A stretch of DNA of 64,000 bases from Microbulbifer agarilyticus S89 (GTDB taxonomy: Bacteria; Pseudomonadota; Gammaproteobacteria; Pseudomonadales; Cellvibrionaceae). Numbering within the stretch: position 1 is the first letter of the stretch; every line of letters starts with the position of its first letter. Positions 26,587-35,904 of the stretch are shown here, in pieces. The stretch spans positions 124,001 through 188,000 of the forward strand of contig NZ_AFPJ01000036.1 of assembly GCF_000220505.1 (NCBI RefSeq), in the 5' to 3' direction. The position numbers and the translations under genes were made by a program. The notes under the pieces are model-generated. The model saw only the letters and a list, made by a program, of their open reading frames with translations. It was not told where the DNA came from and made no database searches.

Positions 26587-26616
26587 AAGGCCCGCGGATT
26601 ACTCTCCGCGGGCCTT
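26587..26616 (-). terminator. Intrinsic terminator of the RND efflux operon
   Basis: AAGGCCCGCGGA pairs with TCCGCGGGCCTT over 12 bp with a 6-nt loop. On the minus strand it is followed by TTTTGCTTTT. It lies 23 bases after the stop of the RND permease gene. Confidence 0.88.
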
Positions 26617-26639
26617 GGTTAACAGCGCAACTGAGCCGG

Positions 26640-29600
26640 TCAGACTTCGGTGGCTGGCGCCTGGGGGCTGCCCGTCAGTTTTCGCTTCACCGCGTTTGTC
26701 GTGCGAGAAGCCAGGTTACTGATATCGACACCAATACCGTACATGGCCGGGACCAGTAGCAAGGTGACGAAGAAGGCCACGAATACACCGAATGCCAGTG
26801 CCACCACGATGGGCTGCAGGAAGGCGGCCTGAATACTGCGCTCCAGCATCATCGGCAGCAGGCCAACAATGGTGGTGACGGTGGTCAGCAGGATCGGGCG
26901 GAAACGCGCCACGCCCGCTTCGACCACGGCCTTGATCGGCTCCATGCCTTTCTCCCGCAGGCGATTACAGTGGTCCATCAATACCAGGTTGTCGTTAACC
27001 ACTACCCCGGCCGCCGCGGCGATACCGAAGTAACTGAAGATGGCCATGGTCATCCCCATCACACCGTGGCCCAGGATCGCGCCGACAAATGCGAAGGGGA
27101 TCGCGATCAGGATCAGGATGGGCTGGAAGTAGCTGCGGAATGCGACCGCCAGCAGGCTGTACATGGCGAAGAATGCCATGGTGTACAGGCCGAGCACTTC
27201 CTGAATAAAGCGTTTTTCACCTTCCGCCTGGCCGACCGCACCGCGCACGATACCCGGGTAGCGGGCTTCCCAGTCCGGGAAGAAGTTTTCATTCAGGTCC
27301 TTCATGATGTCACCGCGCACATCATCTTTCAGGTCCGCCATCACACGGGCGGCACGGTTGCCGTTCCAACGCTGAATGCGCTTGATGCCCGGTGCGTATT
27401 CCAGGTCGGCGACGGCCAGCAGTGGCACTTCACGGCCATCGCTGGTGCGTACACGGAAGTCCTTCAGACTTTCAATGGAGCGACGCGACTCCAGGGGATA
27501 GCGCACCATCACTTTTACGTCCTGGCCTCCGCGGGGCAGGCGCTGCACTTCCTCACCGAAATAGGCCTGGCGCACCTGGCGGTTGACTTCGGCCAGGGTC
27601 AGGCCGAGTTTGGTGGCGCCTGGTTTCAGGTCGATACGGATTTCTTCCGAGGCACCTTCCAGGTTGTTGCGCACGTCATAGAGGCTTTCGTAGGTACGCA
27701 GCTGGGCTTCCAGTTCGGCGGTTGCATCGCGCAGCACGTCGAGATCCGGATGGCGAATAGAGAGTTCAAAACCCGGCCCGTTATTATTGAACGAGTACTG
27801 TACTGATACCTCTTTGGCGTCTGGAATCTCACCGAGCAGCTCACGCAGGCGCAGGGCGGCGTCCTTGGCAGTCATGTCACGGGTTTCTGGCGGTGCCAGC
27901 TGCACGATGGCCACCACACTGTCGCGACGTGAGCGCGTGTACCAGTTTTCGATCAGTGCGCCTTCGCCATTGGTGCGCTGGTTGACCTCTTCTTCCAGAC
28001 GCTTCTCCGCATCCTGAAGCTGGGCGAGGATTTCCAGTGCGCGACTATAAGGCGCGCCCTCTGGCATGACCACGTTCACGATAATCTGGTCGGATTCGAT
28101 TTCCGGCATAAAGCTTTTCTTCACCCAGCCACTACCGAATGCGCCGAAGCCGATAAACATTGCCCCCACAAAAATGCTCAAGGTGAGGTAACGACGGCCC
28201 ACTGCCCACTGGCCAATACGGCGGTAGTGGTTCTGGGCAACGTACACAATGCCGTTGGCGATCTTTTGTTGCAGGCGGCCGAAACGGCCCGGGTTTTCCC
28301 GCGGCTTCAGGTTGTTAAGGTGCGCCGGCAAGATAAACAGTGATTCGATCAGGGAGAACAGCAGGGCCAGGATTACCACCCAGGTAATATGGCGGGTGAA
28401 CTCACTGGTAGATCCACTGATAAAAATCCATGGCAGGAAGGCGAGGATGGTGGTCAGTACCGCGAAGATAACCGGCTTCGCCACCAACTGGGTGCCCAGG
28501 GTTGCCGCACTCAGGCTATTACCGCGGTGTTCCGGGTTGTGGGATTCCGTATGGATACTTTCGCCCACCACAATTGCGTCGTCTACCACGATGCCGAGTA
28601 CCAGCAGAAACGCGAAGGTAGACAGCATGTTCAGGGAAACACCAACGCTCGGCAGCAGGACAAAGGCGCCGGCGTAGGCGGTACCAATACCCACCGATAC
28701 CCAGAAGGCCACCTTGGGGCGCAGGCTGAATACCAGCACCAGCAATACCAGCAGCAGACCCATAAAGGCAGAGCTACTGATGGTTTCCATGCGGCCTTTA
28801 AATTCTTCTGCGTTATCTGTCCACAGCGTCAGCTCGGCACCCGCGGGCAGGGTCTTTTTCCGCTCGGCAATCCATTTGCGAATGGAGTCGGAGGCGGTAA
28901 CGATGTCCATGGTCTCGGTGCTCATGACCTGCAGCAGCACCGCTGGCTCACCATTCAGGGTGGCCAGGATTTCGTTATCTTCAAAGCCGTCAACAACCGT
29001 GGCTACGTCGCCCACGCGGATGGTGCCGCCATCGGCGGTCTGGCGGACGATGATGTTGGCAAACTCCTGCTCGGTATCTGCCTGCTTGCGCACTTTCAGC
29101 TGATAGGCGCCGACTTCGGTGCGCACGGTGCCGGCGGACTGGTTAATGGAGTTGGCGCGGATGGCATCGGCAAGTTCCTGGAAGGTCATGCCATAGCGGC
29201 GCAGGGCCTGCTCGCTGACCTCGATGGAGACTTCTTCCATGCGCGTGCCGAACAGCTGCACGATGGAAATCGCGGGTAGGGTGGCCACTTCGCGGCGCAG
29301 TTGTTCCGCCAGGCGCTTCAGCTCGCGCTCGCTCAGGTCACCGTGTACCGCCACGCGGATAAATTCCTGGCGGTTAACCCACTGGTGGACCTGCGGTGGC
29401 TCAATACCGCGGGGAAATGACGAAATTCCGTCCACGCGGATTTTTACATCGTTCATAAAACGGGAAAAATCGACGGTGGTTTCGGCGAGGATGTACACGC
29501 CGCCATATCCCTCAGAGGAGGTGGAGCGAATCCATTCAATATTATCGAGCTCGCTCACCGCTTCTTCGATACGCGAGACGATTTGCTCTTCCACTTCCTG

Positions 29601-29771
29601 TGGAGCAGCGCCCGGCCAGGACACATTAATCTCGAGTCCCGGGAAACGAACCTGTGGGTCCATTTCCCGTTCCATGCTGAAAAAACCAATAACGCCGGCG
29701 ACAAGAATGCCAATCATGGCGAGGTTGGCGGCAACCCGGTTACTGGCCCACCATGCAATCAAACTATTCAT
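26640..29771 (-). CDS. RND efflux transporter, inner-membrane permease (AcrB/MexB superfamily)
   Basis: A 1043-residue protein of normal RND pump length, with TM1 at about 10-30, two large periplasmic loops and the TM2-6 and TM8-12 bundles. GIVVDDAIVVGESIHTE in TM4 carries the Asp pair used for proton relay. FRPILLTTVTTIVGLLPMM marks the C-terminal repeat. It forms a tripartite pump with the adaptor encoded 12 bases upstream; no outer-membrane TolC-type gene is next to it. The substrate is unknown. It starts with ATG and an AAGGA site upstream. Confidence 0.94.
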   Translation of the reverse strand: MNSLIAWWASNRVAANLAMIGILVAGVIGFFSMEREMDPQVRFPGLEINVSWPGAAPQEVEEQIVSRIEEAVSELDNIEWIRSTSSEGYGGVYILAETTVDFSRFMNDVKIRVDGISSFPRGIEPPQVHQWVNRQEFIRVAVHGDLSERELKRLAEQLRREVATLPAISIVQLFGTRMEEVSIEVSEQALRRYGMTFQELADAIRANSINQSAGTVRTEVGAYQLKVRKQADTEQEFANIIVRQTADGGTIRVGDVATVVDGFEDNEILATLNGEPAVLLQVMSTETMDIVTASDSIRKWIAERKKTLPAGAELTLWTDNAEEFKGRMETISSSAFMGLLLVLLVLVFSLRPKVAFWVSVGIGTAYAGAFVLLPSVGVSLNMLSTFAFLLVLGIVVDDAIVVGESIHTESHNPEHRGNSLSAATLGTQLVAKPVIFAVLTTILAFLPWIFISGSTSEFTRHITWVVILALLFSLIESLFILPAHLNNLKPRENPGRFGRLQQKIANGIVYVAQNHYRRIGQWAVGRRYLTLSIFVGAMFIGFGAFGSGWVKKSFMPEIESDQIIVNVVMPEGAPYSRALEILAQLQDAEKRLEEEVNQRTNGEGALIENWYTRSRRDSVVAIVQLAPPETRDMTAKDAALRLRELLGEIPDAKEVSVQYSFNNNGPGFELSIRHPDLDVLRDATAELEAQLRTYESLYDVRNNLEGASEEIRIDLKPGATKLGLTLAEVNRQVRQAYFGEEVQRLPRGGQDVKVMVRYPLESRRSIESLKDFRVRTSDGREVPLLAVADLEYAPGIKRIQRWNGNRAARVMADLKDDVRGDIMKDLNENFFPDWEARYPGIVRGAVGQAEGEKRFIQEVLGLYTMAFFAMYSLLAVAFRSYFQPILILIAIPFAFVGAILGHGVMGMTMAIFSYFGIAAAAGVVVNDNLVLMDHCNRLREKGMEPIKAVVEAGVARFRPILLTTVTTIVGLLPMMLERSIQAAFLQPIVVALAFGVFVAFFVTLLLVPAMYGIGVDISNLASRTTNAVKRKLTGSPQAPATEV

Positions 29772-29783
29772 GGGTGTGAGTCC

Positions 29784-30959
29784 TTATCGACGAGCCAGTT
29801 GGGTGATTGGTTGCACTTCCATGCCTTCCACCGGGTTGGCAATGGTGGAAGTCACAACGCGCTCGCCATCGGCAACACCGGCGGCGATCACTACACGGTT
29901 TTCGGAAGTGGAAAGCACCTCGACGGTACGAATATTCAGACGGTTATCCGCGTCGACAACGTAGACTTTGTCGGCGCTGCGCAGCGCTTCGCGGGGAACC
30001 ACGATGGCGTTGCGCTCCGCGGTGGATGCCGCTTCTGCATTTACAAACAAACCAACCGCCAGCGGCACACCATCACTGGCGCCCTTGCCATAAGGGTCGG
30101 CAACTTCCGCCACCGCATAAATCAGGCGGGTTTGCTGATCAATCGTGGCCTGGGTGCGCACAATACGTCCGTGCCACTGCTGCTCATGGTTACCTACCAG
30201 GGCGGAGAGTTTTACTTCCGGACCTGGGTTGTTGTCGCCAGCGACGAAGCCTAGTGGCAAACCGAGCTCCTGCAGCTGGTTGTCGGTCAGCGGAAGGCGA
30301 ATTTCCACCCGGTCGGTAGCGAATACACGGCCCAGCGATGTGCCAGCGGTCACGTATTGGCCAACACCCACCTCGCGACTCAGCACACGGCCGCGATAGG
30401 GCAGGTGAATCTTGGTACGGGCTAGGTCCATTTTCGCATCGGTCAGCGCAGCTTTGGCGGCACGCAGATTTGCTTCTGCTTCCAGTACCTGCGGTTTGTT
30501 TACCTGCAGCGGGGTGGGTTCTTTATTCGGGTTCAGGTTCAACCACTGCTGGCGTTTGATCGCAGCGGCGGCCTGGGCTTGCAGTAACAGCACCTCTGCC
30601 TGCGCTACACGCGCCTCGGCTTGGGCAACCTCCAGCCGATAATCGGCATCGTCGATTTGAATCAGGGTTTCGCCGGCTTCAAAACCGGCGCCTTCCGCAA
30701 AGCGCTCAGCGATGGCGGTAATGCGCCCGGATACCTGAGGCGTCAGGTTGATTTCGGTATGGGCGCGCACTTCACCTTGTGTGGTTACGCTTAATTGCAC
30801 CGGTTCGGCACGGGCCTCTGAAGTAACCAGCGAAATCAAACGCTGTTCCTCTTCCTTCTTTTCAGGCTCCGGTTTTGCTGCGGACATCCATTGTACGGCG
30901 CCGAATGAGGCCGCAATGACGAGAACCGGGGCCATCACATTCAAGATTTTTTTCTTCAT
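29784..30959 (-). CDS. RND efflux periplasmic adaptor (membrane fusion protein)
   Basis: A 391-residue protein with an N-terminal membrane anchor (KILNVMAPVLVIAASFGAV). The lipoyl half-motifs are at about 65-110 (GRITAIAERFAEGAGFEAGETLIQID) and 175-205 (THLPYRGRVLSREVGVGQYV region), flanking an alpha-hairpin rich in Ala, Glu and Gln (about 110-170). A beta-barrel and membrane-proximal domain follow. It links the RND permease to an outer-membrane channel. It is the first gene of the pair. Confidence 0.92.
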   Translation of the reverse strand: MKKKILNVMAPVLVIAASFGAVQWMSAAKPEPEKKEEEQRLISLVTSEARAEPVQLSVTTQGEVRAHTEINLTPQVSGRITAIAERFAEGAGFEAGETLIQIDDADYRLEVAQAEARVAQAEVLLLQAQAAAAIKRQQWLNLNPNKEPTPLQVNKPQVLEAEANLRAAKAALTDAKMDLARTKIHLPYRGRVLSREVGVGQYVTAGTSLGRVFATDRVEIRLPLTDNQLQELGLPLGFVAGDNNPGPEVKLSALVGNHEQQWHGRIVRTQATIDQQTRLIYAVAEVADPYGKGASDGVPLAVGLFVNAEAASTAERNAIVVPREALRSADKVYVVDADNRLNIRTVEVLSTSENRVVIAAGVADGERVVTSTIANPVEGMEVQPITQLARR

Positions 30960-31244
30960 CGTTCTATTCGCGTAGTTTCAATTTTTGTGGAATTTGGCGA
31001 ATGCGACCGAGTTACCACTGGTGCAATAACCCGATATGAGCACGAAAACTGCGGGCCTTGGAATCGCCAAGGCGCCGAGGTGAGCTGAATCAGCGACCAA
31101 AATCCATTTGGGTTGCCAGATTGACGAGGTGATGTCCCGAGGTGGATGCAGCGGTAGTGAAAAAAATTTGGAAGTGTGTGCCGTGCGTTGAAAAGAGCGC
31201 CGGCAAATGCGCTGCTTCTTTCGTGAGGCAAATCGCGATGCCGC

Positions 31245-31853
31245 TTATTCCTGTGGTTGTATGGGGCGGTGCGGTGCGCGGAAAGGTGTTGGATAAAAGC
31301 GCTGCGGATACAGGGCCAGGATCAAGCCAGCGAGTGCCCCCCAAAGGTGGGCATCAATGGCGACCTGGGCATCGATCAGTGCAGCGGTAGCACTGGTGTC
31401 TCCACCCAGTTGCTCCCAAGCGATTTTCGCGCAGACGCCAGCCAGCAGAACCAGCCCAAATCGCTCACCATTCCTCAGGTCTTTAATGCTGCCCCAAACG
31501 ATCAGTGCATGGAGAACGCCGGACAAACCCACGTAGTGCGTCAGGTGTGGTGAAAAGAAAAGGATCGCGATTCCGGTCAGCAGGCATATCAGCAAAAGCA
31601 GGCCCAAGGAGGGTAGTGGTCGCAAGTGCGCCTTGAAGAGAATCCAGAGGACTGTGCAGGCCCCCGCATTGATGACGGCGTGTGCCAGGTTGGTGTGTAA
31701 AAAGTGAGCGCTTAGCAGTCGCCAGTACTGGCCGGCGATGATCGCCTCGCGGTCAAATCGCAACAGGTTCTCGGCATGCTCCGAAATCAGTGGCCCAACG
31801 CCTGCCAGAAAAACCAGGGCCAAGAACGTAGGGTTGAGCGTTCGGGATGCCAT
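31245..31853 (-). CDS. rrtA: Rhombosortase (rhomboid-family serine protease)
   Basis: A 202-residue protein with about six transmembrane helices. GLSGVLHALIVWG carries the catalytic Ser of the rhomboid GxSG motif, and DAHLWGALAGL carries the catalytic His. The early FLHTNLAHAVINAGA corresponds to the rhomboid HxxxN region. Length and motif variants fit the rhombosortase subfamily, which processes proteins with a GlyGly-CTERM tail. No protein in this window has such a tail, so its substrates lie elsewhere. It follows the tRNA-Arg gene on the same strand. Confidence 0.8.
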   Translation of the reverse strand: MASRTLNPTFLALVFLAGVGPLISEHAENLLRFDREAIIAGQYWRLLSAHFLHTNLAHAVINAGACTVLWILFKAHLRPLPSLGLLLLICLLTGIAILFFSPHLTHYVGLSGVLHALIVWGSIKDLRNGERFGLVLLAGVCAKIAWEQLGGDTSATAALIDAQVAIDAHLWGALAGLILALYPQRFYPTPFRAPHRPIQPQE

Positions 31854-31906
31854 CTCGGAATGCCACCGTGGAAAGGATTATGGTCGGGACATGTCTTATC
31901 AGTTTA

Positions 31907-31982
31907 TGGCGCCCCCGGGTGGACTCGAACCACCAGTCCGGACTTAGGAGGTCCGTGGTTTATCCTGTTAACCGACGAGGGC
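31907..31982 (-). tRNA. tRNA-Arg (anticodon CCU)
   Basis: A complete 76-nt cloverleaf on the minus strand including an encoded CCA. The acceptor GCCCTCG pairs with CGGGGGC (one G-U), the anticodon arm is CGGAC-CTCCTAA-GTCCG, and the T-arm is GGTGG-TTCGAGT-CCACC. Loop position gives anticodon CCT. It decodes AGG. Confidence 0.95.
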
Positions 31983-32225
31983 GTACTCTTGATCAGTGCT
32001 GACTACTTCGGGCTAACGCCCGGGCAGGCTGGCGGTACAAGAGGCAGGCATTCTAACCACTGGCGCAGGCCCTGTCATCGAATGCGGTCCCTCACTTTCG
32101 GCCTGACGCCAGCTACCTGTCATCTCGGATCGTTTTATGGCGGTCTTTCCCTTGTCACCAAGCGTAACGTTTTGCGCCACAGGGGTTACCCAATTTCTCT
32201 CCGACCGAAAGTTTTCTTCCTGTAT

Positions 32226-32253
32226 CAATTTGGCGAAAAAATTTCGCAAATTG
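32226..32253. repeat. AT-rich inverted repeat
   Basis: CAATTTGGCGAAA (32226-32238) pairs with TTTCGCAAATTG (32242-32253) with one bulged G and a 3-nt loop. The function is unknown; a regulator site or a transcript-end structure are options. Confidence 0.35.
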
Positions 32254-32382
32254 GTAACAAAATGTCGTTATTTTGGCGCGAGCTGCGGAGCGGAGAGGAC
32301 CGGGCTTTTGGGCCCTGTGCGACGCAAAGGGCGCCGGAGTGTAACCCCTTGGGAAAACCTGTTCCTGTAGCGCAAAAGTTGC

Positions 32383-32412
32383 TTGACCAGAAAAGCCGGA
32401 GCTGGCTAATCT
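32383..32412 (+). promoter_or_regulatory. Predicted sigma-70 promoter of the PA3496-like gene
   Basis: TTGACC (32383-32388), an 18-base spacer and TAATCT (32407-32412). It sits about 65 bases before the ATG at 32478. Confidence 0.45.
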
Positions 32413-32477
32413 GCGATTGCACAACAAAAACAGACAAAGAGTTTCTGCCCCGGCAGATCGAGATTGTGGAGTTTTCT

Positions 32478-32651
32478 ATGAGCGGCAACGTAATCGAAAA
32501 TGACATGGATTTTGGTGGATCTGATTCCTCTCTTGAAGAGAGTCTGCTCTATACCCCGGAGAGTCCCCGTGACGCACGACGCATGGTGGAGGATCGACTG
32601 GAGGAACAACGCCTCCGGCGGGAACTTATGGATTATCAATACGACTTCTGA
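32478..32651 (+). CDS. PA3496 family small protein
   Basis: A 57-residue acidic protein ending in a charged helix with the family pattern RDARRMVEDRLEEQRLRRELMDY, which matches the conserved C-terminus of PA3496-like putative envelope integrity proteins in Pseudomonas and relatives. It has no signal peptide. The ATG at 32478 opens directly on the conserved part; the longer open frame upstream overlaps intergenic sequence and the tRNA region, so it is not used. The molecular role is unknown. Confidence 0.7.
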   Translation: MSGNVIENDMDFGGSDSSLEESLLYTPESPRDARRMVEDRLEEQRLRRELMDYQYDF

Positions 32652-33013
32652 CCACGATTCTCTCTTCGAATTTGTGTGAGTCCCTTTGACTCAACAGCAT
32701 TAAGAAGAGACATTCTGCTGAGTCTTCCTTTACCGGGTCTAGTCCGGTCAAAATTTTTCGCCCCGCATTTCTGTTCTGTATAGAAAATAGCCGGGAGCAG
32801 CCAAAGGGTGCCATAGGCACCCTTTTTGCGTTTTACCGGTAGCCGATTGAGATAGGGGGCTGTTGCAGCTGGTCCTTGAGGGGCGATTTATCCTGGGCAA
32901 AGTACCTGCTGTCGCCTTGTCAGCTTTGCCGGTTTTCACCCTCTGCAGCTGGGTGTATATTGGCGGAATCAGGTTTCGCAATAGTTAAGGATGAGGCAGG
33001 ACAGGATCCGCAA
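32652..33013. other. Intergenic region before the STAS gene
   Basis: About 360 bases without a gene. It holds one intrinsic terminator (32803-32827). The remaining right half probably carries the promoter of the STAS/phosphatase pair, but no clear -35/-10 pair could be fixed. Confidence 0.5.
32803..32827 (+). terminator. Intrinsic terminator after the PA3496-like gene
   Basis: AAAGGGTGCC pairs with GGCACCCTTT around a 3-nt loop, with the T-run running out of the stem. It is 150 bases after the small gene. Confidence 0.85.
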
Positions 33014-33358
33014 ATGGTGGTTTCGGAGAGGTTTGAGAGCCGAGTCAGCTCGGAAGTGTCTGCTGGTGGTGAAGAGCTGGTGATTCGTGTCGCTGGCAAC
33101 TTTGACTTTAATATCCACCGCGACTTCCAGCGCGCCTACCGCAATGTCAGTCCAGCACCGAAGGTGTTTCTGGTGGACCTGTCCGCAACAGAACATCTGG
33201 ATAGTGCAGCCTTGGGCATGCTCCTGTTATTGCGAGACTATTGTGTTGAGCTTGGCCATGAGGGAGAGCCGCCTAGGGTAGAGCTGATGAATGCAAACGC
33301 GCACGTGTCCCACATACTGCACGTTTCCAATTTCGATCAAATTTTCAGCATCTGCTGA
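33014..33358 (+). CDS. STAS-domain anti-sigma factor antagonist (HsbA-like)
   Basis: A 114-residue single STAS domain. LVIRVAGNFDF is the first strand; VFLVDLSATEHLDSAALGMLLLLRD contains the conserved DSAALG with the Ser that is phosphorylated in this family. The ATG at 33014 has AGGA 8 bases upstream. It is followed after 14 bases by a protein with both PP2C phosphatase and HATPase kinase domains, which is the expected enzyme pair for switching the Ser. This matches the HsbA/HsbR arrangement of Pseudomonas; the downstream target is not visible here. Confidence 0.85.
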   Translation: MVVSERFESRVSSEVSAGGEELVIRVAGNFDFNIHRDFQRAYRNVSPAPKVFLVDLSATEHLDSAALGMLLLLRDYCVELGHEGEPPRVELMNANAHVSHILHVSNFDQIFSIC

Positions 33359-33372
33359 AGCGCTTTGCCCCG

Positions 33373-35157
33373 ATGCCAGCCTTCCGCATCCTCATTATCG
33401 AAAGTGACCCATCCGAGTCCGCGGAGCTGCAACAACTCATCCAGCAGTGGGAGTATAAAAGTACTGCTGAGAATGTTCCCCCGGCGTCGACCCTGTGCAT
33501 ACCCAGCGCCGAGGCTGCACTGGCCTCCTGCGAGCATTTCCCTCCCAACCTAATCATCTTTGGTCCGGTTGCCGCGCGGGAAACGCCATCTGAGCCTGTG
33601 CGCCAGTTGCGCCAGTCCATGGGGGTGGAACCGGTACCGATTCTTGCGGTGCAGGACGCACAGGAAAGTCCCGCCGAGCCCCTGTATCGGGCAGATTGCG
33701 ACGATATTCTGACCAAGCCCTATAGCCGCTCGCTCGTGGCGCTGAAATTGGGGGCCATTTGGCGCTTTGGCGAGTTCAGCCGCTCGCTGATGGCGCAGCG
33801 TGACCGGCTGCGTCGGCACCATGCAGACTTCCTTCAGGAACAGGCGAACGCGCGGGAAATATTTGGCAATTTGGGCAATGAGAGTTGCCTGGATGACACA
33901 CCGGCGATCCGCTATCACCTTTCTCCGCGCGCCGTACTCAACGGTGATTTACTGGCGGCGACCTACGCGCCCGACGGCAAGCTGATTCTGATGTTGGGGG
34001 ATTTTGCCGGGCACGGGCTGGCTGCGGCAGTGGGGGCGGTTCCGCTTACCTCTATATTCTATTCGATGATCCCTCGGGGCTTTTCTTTTGCTCGCGTAGC
34101 GCGGGAAATTAACCGCAAGTTGCACGATATCCTGCCGCGTCAGATGTTTTGTTGCCTGGCAATCATGGAATTCGACCCGCGCCGCCTGCACCTGCGCATG
34201 TTGAATGCGGGAATGCCCAGCCCCTGCCTGAAGCGCGCCGACGGTTCCCTGCGAATGATCGAATCCCGGCATTTACCTTTGGGGGTGCTGGCGACGGATA
34301 ACGTGGATTCCGCGATCGTGAATGTGCGTGTGTCACCGGGCGATCGCCTGTTCCTGTGGAGTGACGGCATTCACGAGGCGCGCAACAGTCGCGGTGAGCA
34401 TTTTGGTGAGGCACGCCTGCTGTCGCTGTTGCAAAGTGAGCGGCCACATGACGAACAGGTGTTTGAACAGATTCTCATGGCGGTGAATGCGCACGCGGCG
34501 GAGCAGCACGATGACCTGTCCCTGGTGGAGCTGGACTTGACGGATCCTGGGTTGTGTCGCGGTGGCAGTCTGCCGCAGGAGGTGGCCGGGGATCGCAAGG
34601 GCACGCGGATAGGTGACTGGTCGATTCGTTTCCGTCTTGGTCACACGGAGCTGCGACAGGCAGATCCATTGCCGCAACTGCTGAGCGTGGTGGTGCAGAT
34701 GCCCGGTGCTGCGCGGTTTCAGGAAGATCTGGCGATTGCGCTGGGAGAGTTGTTCCGCAATGCGCTGGAGCATGGTGTGTTGGAACTCGATTCCTCAATC
34801 AAGGGCTCAGATGATGGGTTTGTTCGATATTACGATCTGATGGCGGAGCGGCGTAGCCATTTGGACTCGGGTTGGGTGAGCATTTCCCTGTCTTGCCTGG
34901 AAGACGGGGAGGGCGGAAGCCTGACTCTGGTGGTGGAAGACAGTGGTCAAGGCTTCTCCGCAGAGCGCGATGCAGGCTCTATCTACGCCGGCCGCGGGTT
35001 GGCGCTGCTGCGCACGGTTTGCTCTGAATTGCACTTCGCGGCGGGCAGTAGCCGGGTGGAAGCGATCTTGCACTGGCAGACCGCAGCCGATGCTAAATCG
35101 GGGGATGCTGCACAAGCGCAACACAATGCCGTACAAAACCCCTCAGTACCGGTATAA
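33373..35157 (+). CDS. Receiver-like/PP2C SpoIIE phosphatase/HATPase switch protein (HsbR-like)
   Basis: A 594-residue cytoplasmic protein in three parts. Residues 1-125 resemble a response-regulator receiver (FRILIIESDPSE; DILTKPYSRS with the conserved Lys), but the usual phospho-acceptor Asp strand reads NLIIFGPVA, so the Asp is missing. Residues about 180-385 are a SpoIIE/PP2C phosphatase with NGDLLAATYAPDGKL, LGDFAGHGLAAA and DDLSLVELDL. Residues about 420-580 are a HATPase_c kinase with the N-box ELFRNALEHG and EDSGQGF. It should dephosphorylate or phosphorylate the STAS partner encoded just upstream. Confidence 0.88.
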   Translation: MPAFRILIIESDPSESAELQQLIQQWEYKSTAENVPPASTLCIPSAEAALASCEHFPPNLIIFGPVAARETPSEPVRQLRQSMGVEPVPILAVQDAQESPAEPLYRADCDDILTKPYSRSLVALKLGAIWRFGEFSRSLMAQRDRLRRHHADFLQEQANAREIFGNLGNESCLDDTPAIRYHLSPRAVLNGDLLAATYAPDGKLILMLGDFAGHGLAAAVGAVPLTSIFYSMIPRGFSFARVAREINRKLHDILPRQMFCCLAIMEFDPRRLHLRMLNAGMPSPCLKRADGSLRMIESRHLPLGVLATDNVDSAIVNVRVSPGDRLFLWSDGIHEARNSRGEHFGEARLLSLLQSERPHDEQVFEQILMAVNAHAAEQHDDLSLVELDLTDPGLCRGGSLPQEVAGDRKGTRIGDWSIRFRLGHTELRQADPLPQLLSVVVQMPGAARFQEDLAIALGELFRNALEHGVLELDSSIKGSDDGFVRYYDLMAERRSHLDSGWVSISLSCLEDGEGGSLTLVVEDSGQGFSAERDAGSIYAGRGLALLRTVCSELHFAAGSSRVEAILHWQTAADAKSGDAAQAQHNAVQNPSVPV

Positions 35158-35190
35158 TTACGCTCAGTTTTTCATCAACACCGGTGGGTA

Positions 35191-35904
35191 ATGTCCTCGA
35201 GTCGCCTTTCACCCTCTGCCGCTTCACCCGTATCTCCAGCGCAGAATGCAGCTGTCTGCAGCGATGGCCTGTGCGCAAATGGTTTGTCCTGTGAGCGCGA
35301 TGGCCGCGTGTTGTTTGCGGGGCTGGACTTTCAACTGCCTGCGGGAACCGCATTGCAGATCGAAGGTGCAAATGGGGCGGGCAAGAGCACGCTGATTCGC
35401 ACCCTGATCGGCAGCACCAGCGACTATGACGGTGACATTTTGTGGGGTGGCAAGGCCTTCCCGCGATCCCTCGCAGCCATGCGCGCGGAATTGCTGTATA
35501 TCGGCCACCACGCCGGTGTGCGGCGCGGCCTTTCGCCCCTGGAAAACCTGGCCTGGTATGGCGCTGCTGCGGGAGATGCGATGGCGGCGCTGGATGCTGT
35601 CGGCCTGTATGGCTTCGAGGATACCCTGTGCCAGCAGTTGTCTGCGGGGCAGAACCGAAGAGTCGCGTTGGCCCGCCTGTACCTGCCGGCGGTCCCGAAG
35701 TTGTGGATTCTGGATGAACCGCTCGCCGCGTTGGATGTGGCGGGAGTTGAGAGTCTCGAAGCCTGTATGCGTGGTCACCTGCAGCGCGGCGGCAGTGTGT
35801 TATTGACATCCCATCAGCCGGTCAATATCCAGCCGCTGGTAAAGGTAAATCTGGCGGACTTTCAGCCGCAGGAGCGTCATTGGGAGGCCGAATATGGGGC
35901 CTGA
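35191..35904 (+). CDS. ccmA: Heme exporter ATP-binding protein CcmA
   Basis: A 237-residue ABC ATPase: Walker A GANGAGKST, signature QLSAGQNRRVALARL and Walker B LWILDEPLAALD. With CcmB and CcmC it forms the complex that releases holo-CcmE in system I cytochrome c maturation. It has a roughly 20-residue N-terminal extension before the usual start of the fold, so an internal start is possible. It is the first gene of ccmABCDEFG, and its stop overlaps ccmB by 11 bases. Confidence 0.94.
   Translation: MSSSRLSPSAASPVSPAQNAAVCSDGLCANGLSCERDGRVLFAGLDFQLPAGTALQIEGANGAGKSTLIRTLIGSTSDYDGDILWGGKAFPRSLAAMRAELLYIGHHAGVRRGLSPLENLAWYGAAAGDAMAALDAVGLYGFEDTLCQQLSAGQNRRVALARLYLPAVPKLWILDEPLAALDVAGVESLEACMRGHLQRGGSVLLTSHQPVNIQPLVKVNLADFQPQERHWEAEYGA

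Larger units (their letters stand above)
31983..32477. other. Intergenic region between tRNA-Arg and the PA3496-like gene
   Basis: About 495 bases without a convincing gene. It contains an AT-rich inverted repeat (32226-32253), several GC-rich short hairpins (for example around 32307-32318), and the predicted promoter of the downstream small gene (32383-32412). A tRNA-like string near 32045-32065 does not fold into a cloverleaf. Confidence 0.5.

Noticed and set aside
32040-32070. tRNA-like string (GGCAGGCATTCTAACCAC)
   Set aside because: It looks like part of an anticodon-to-D-arm segment, but no acceptor, T-arm or complete cloverleaf can be formed around it.
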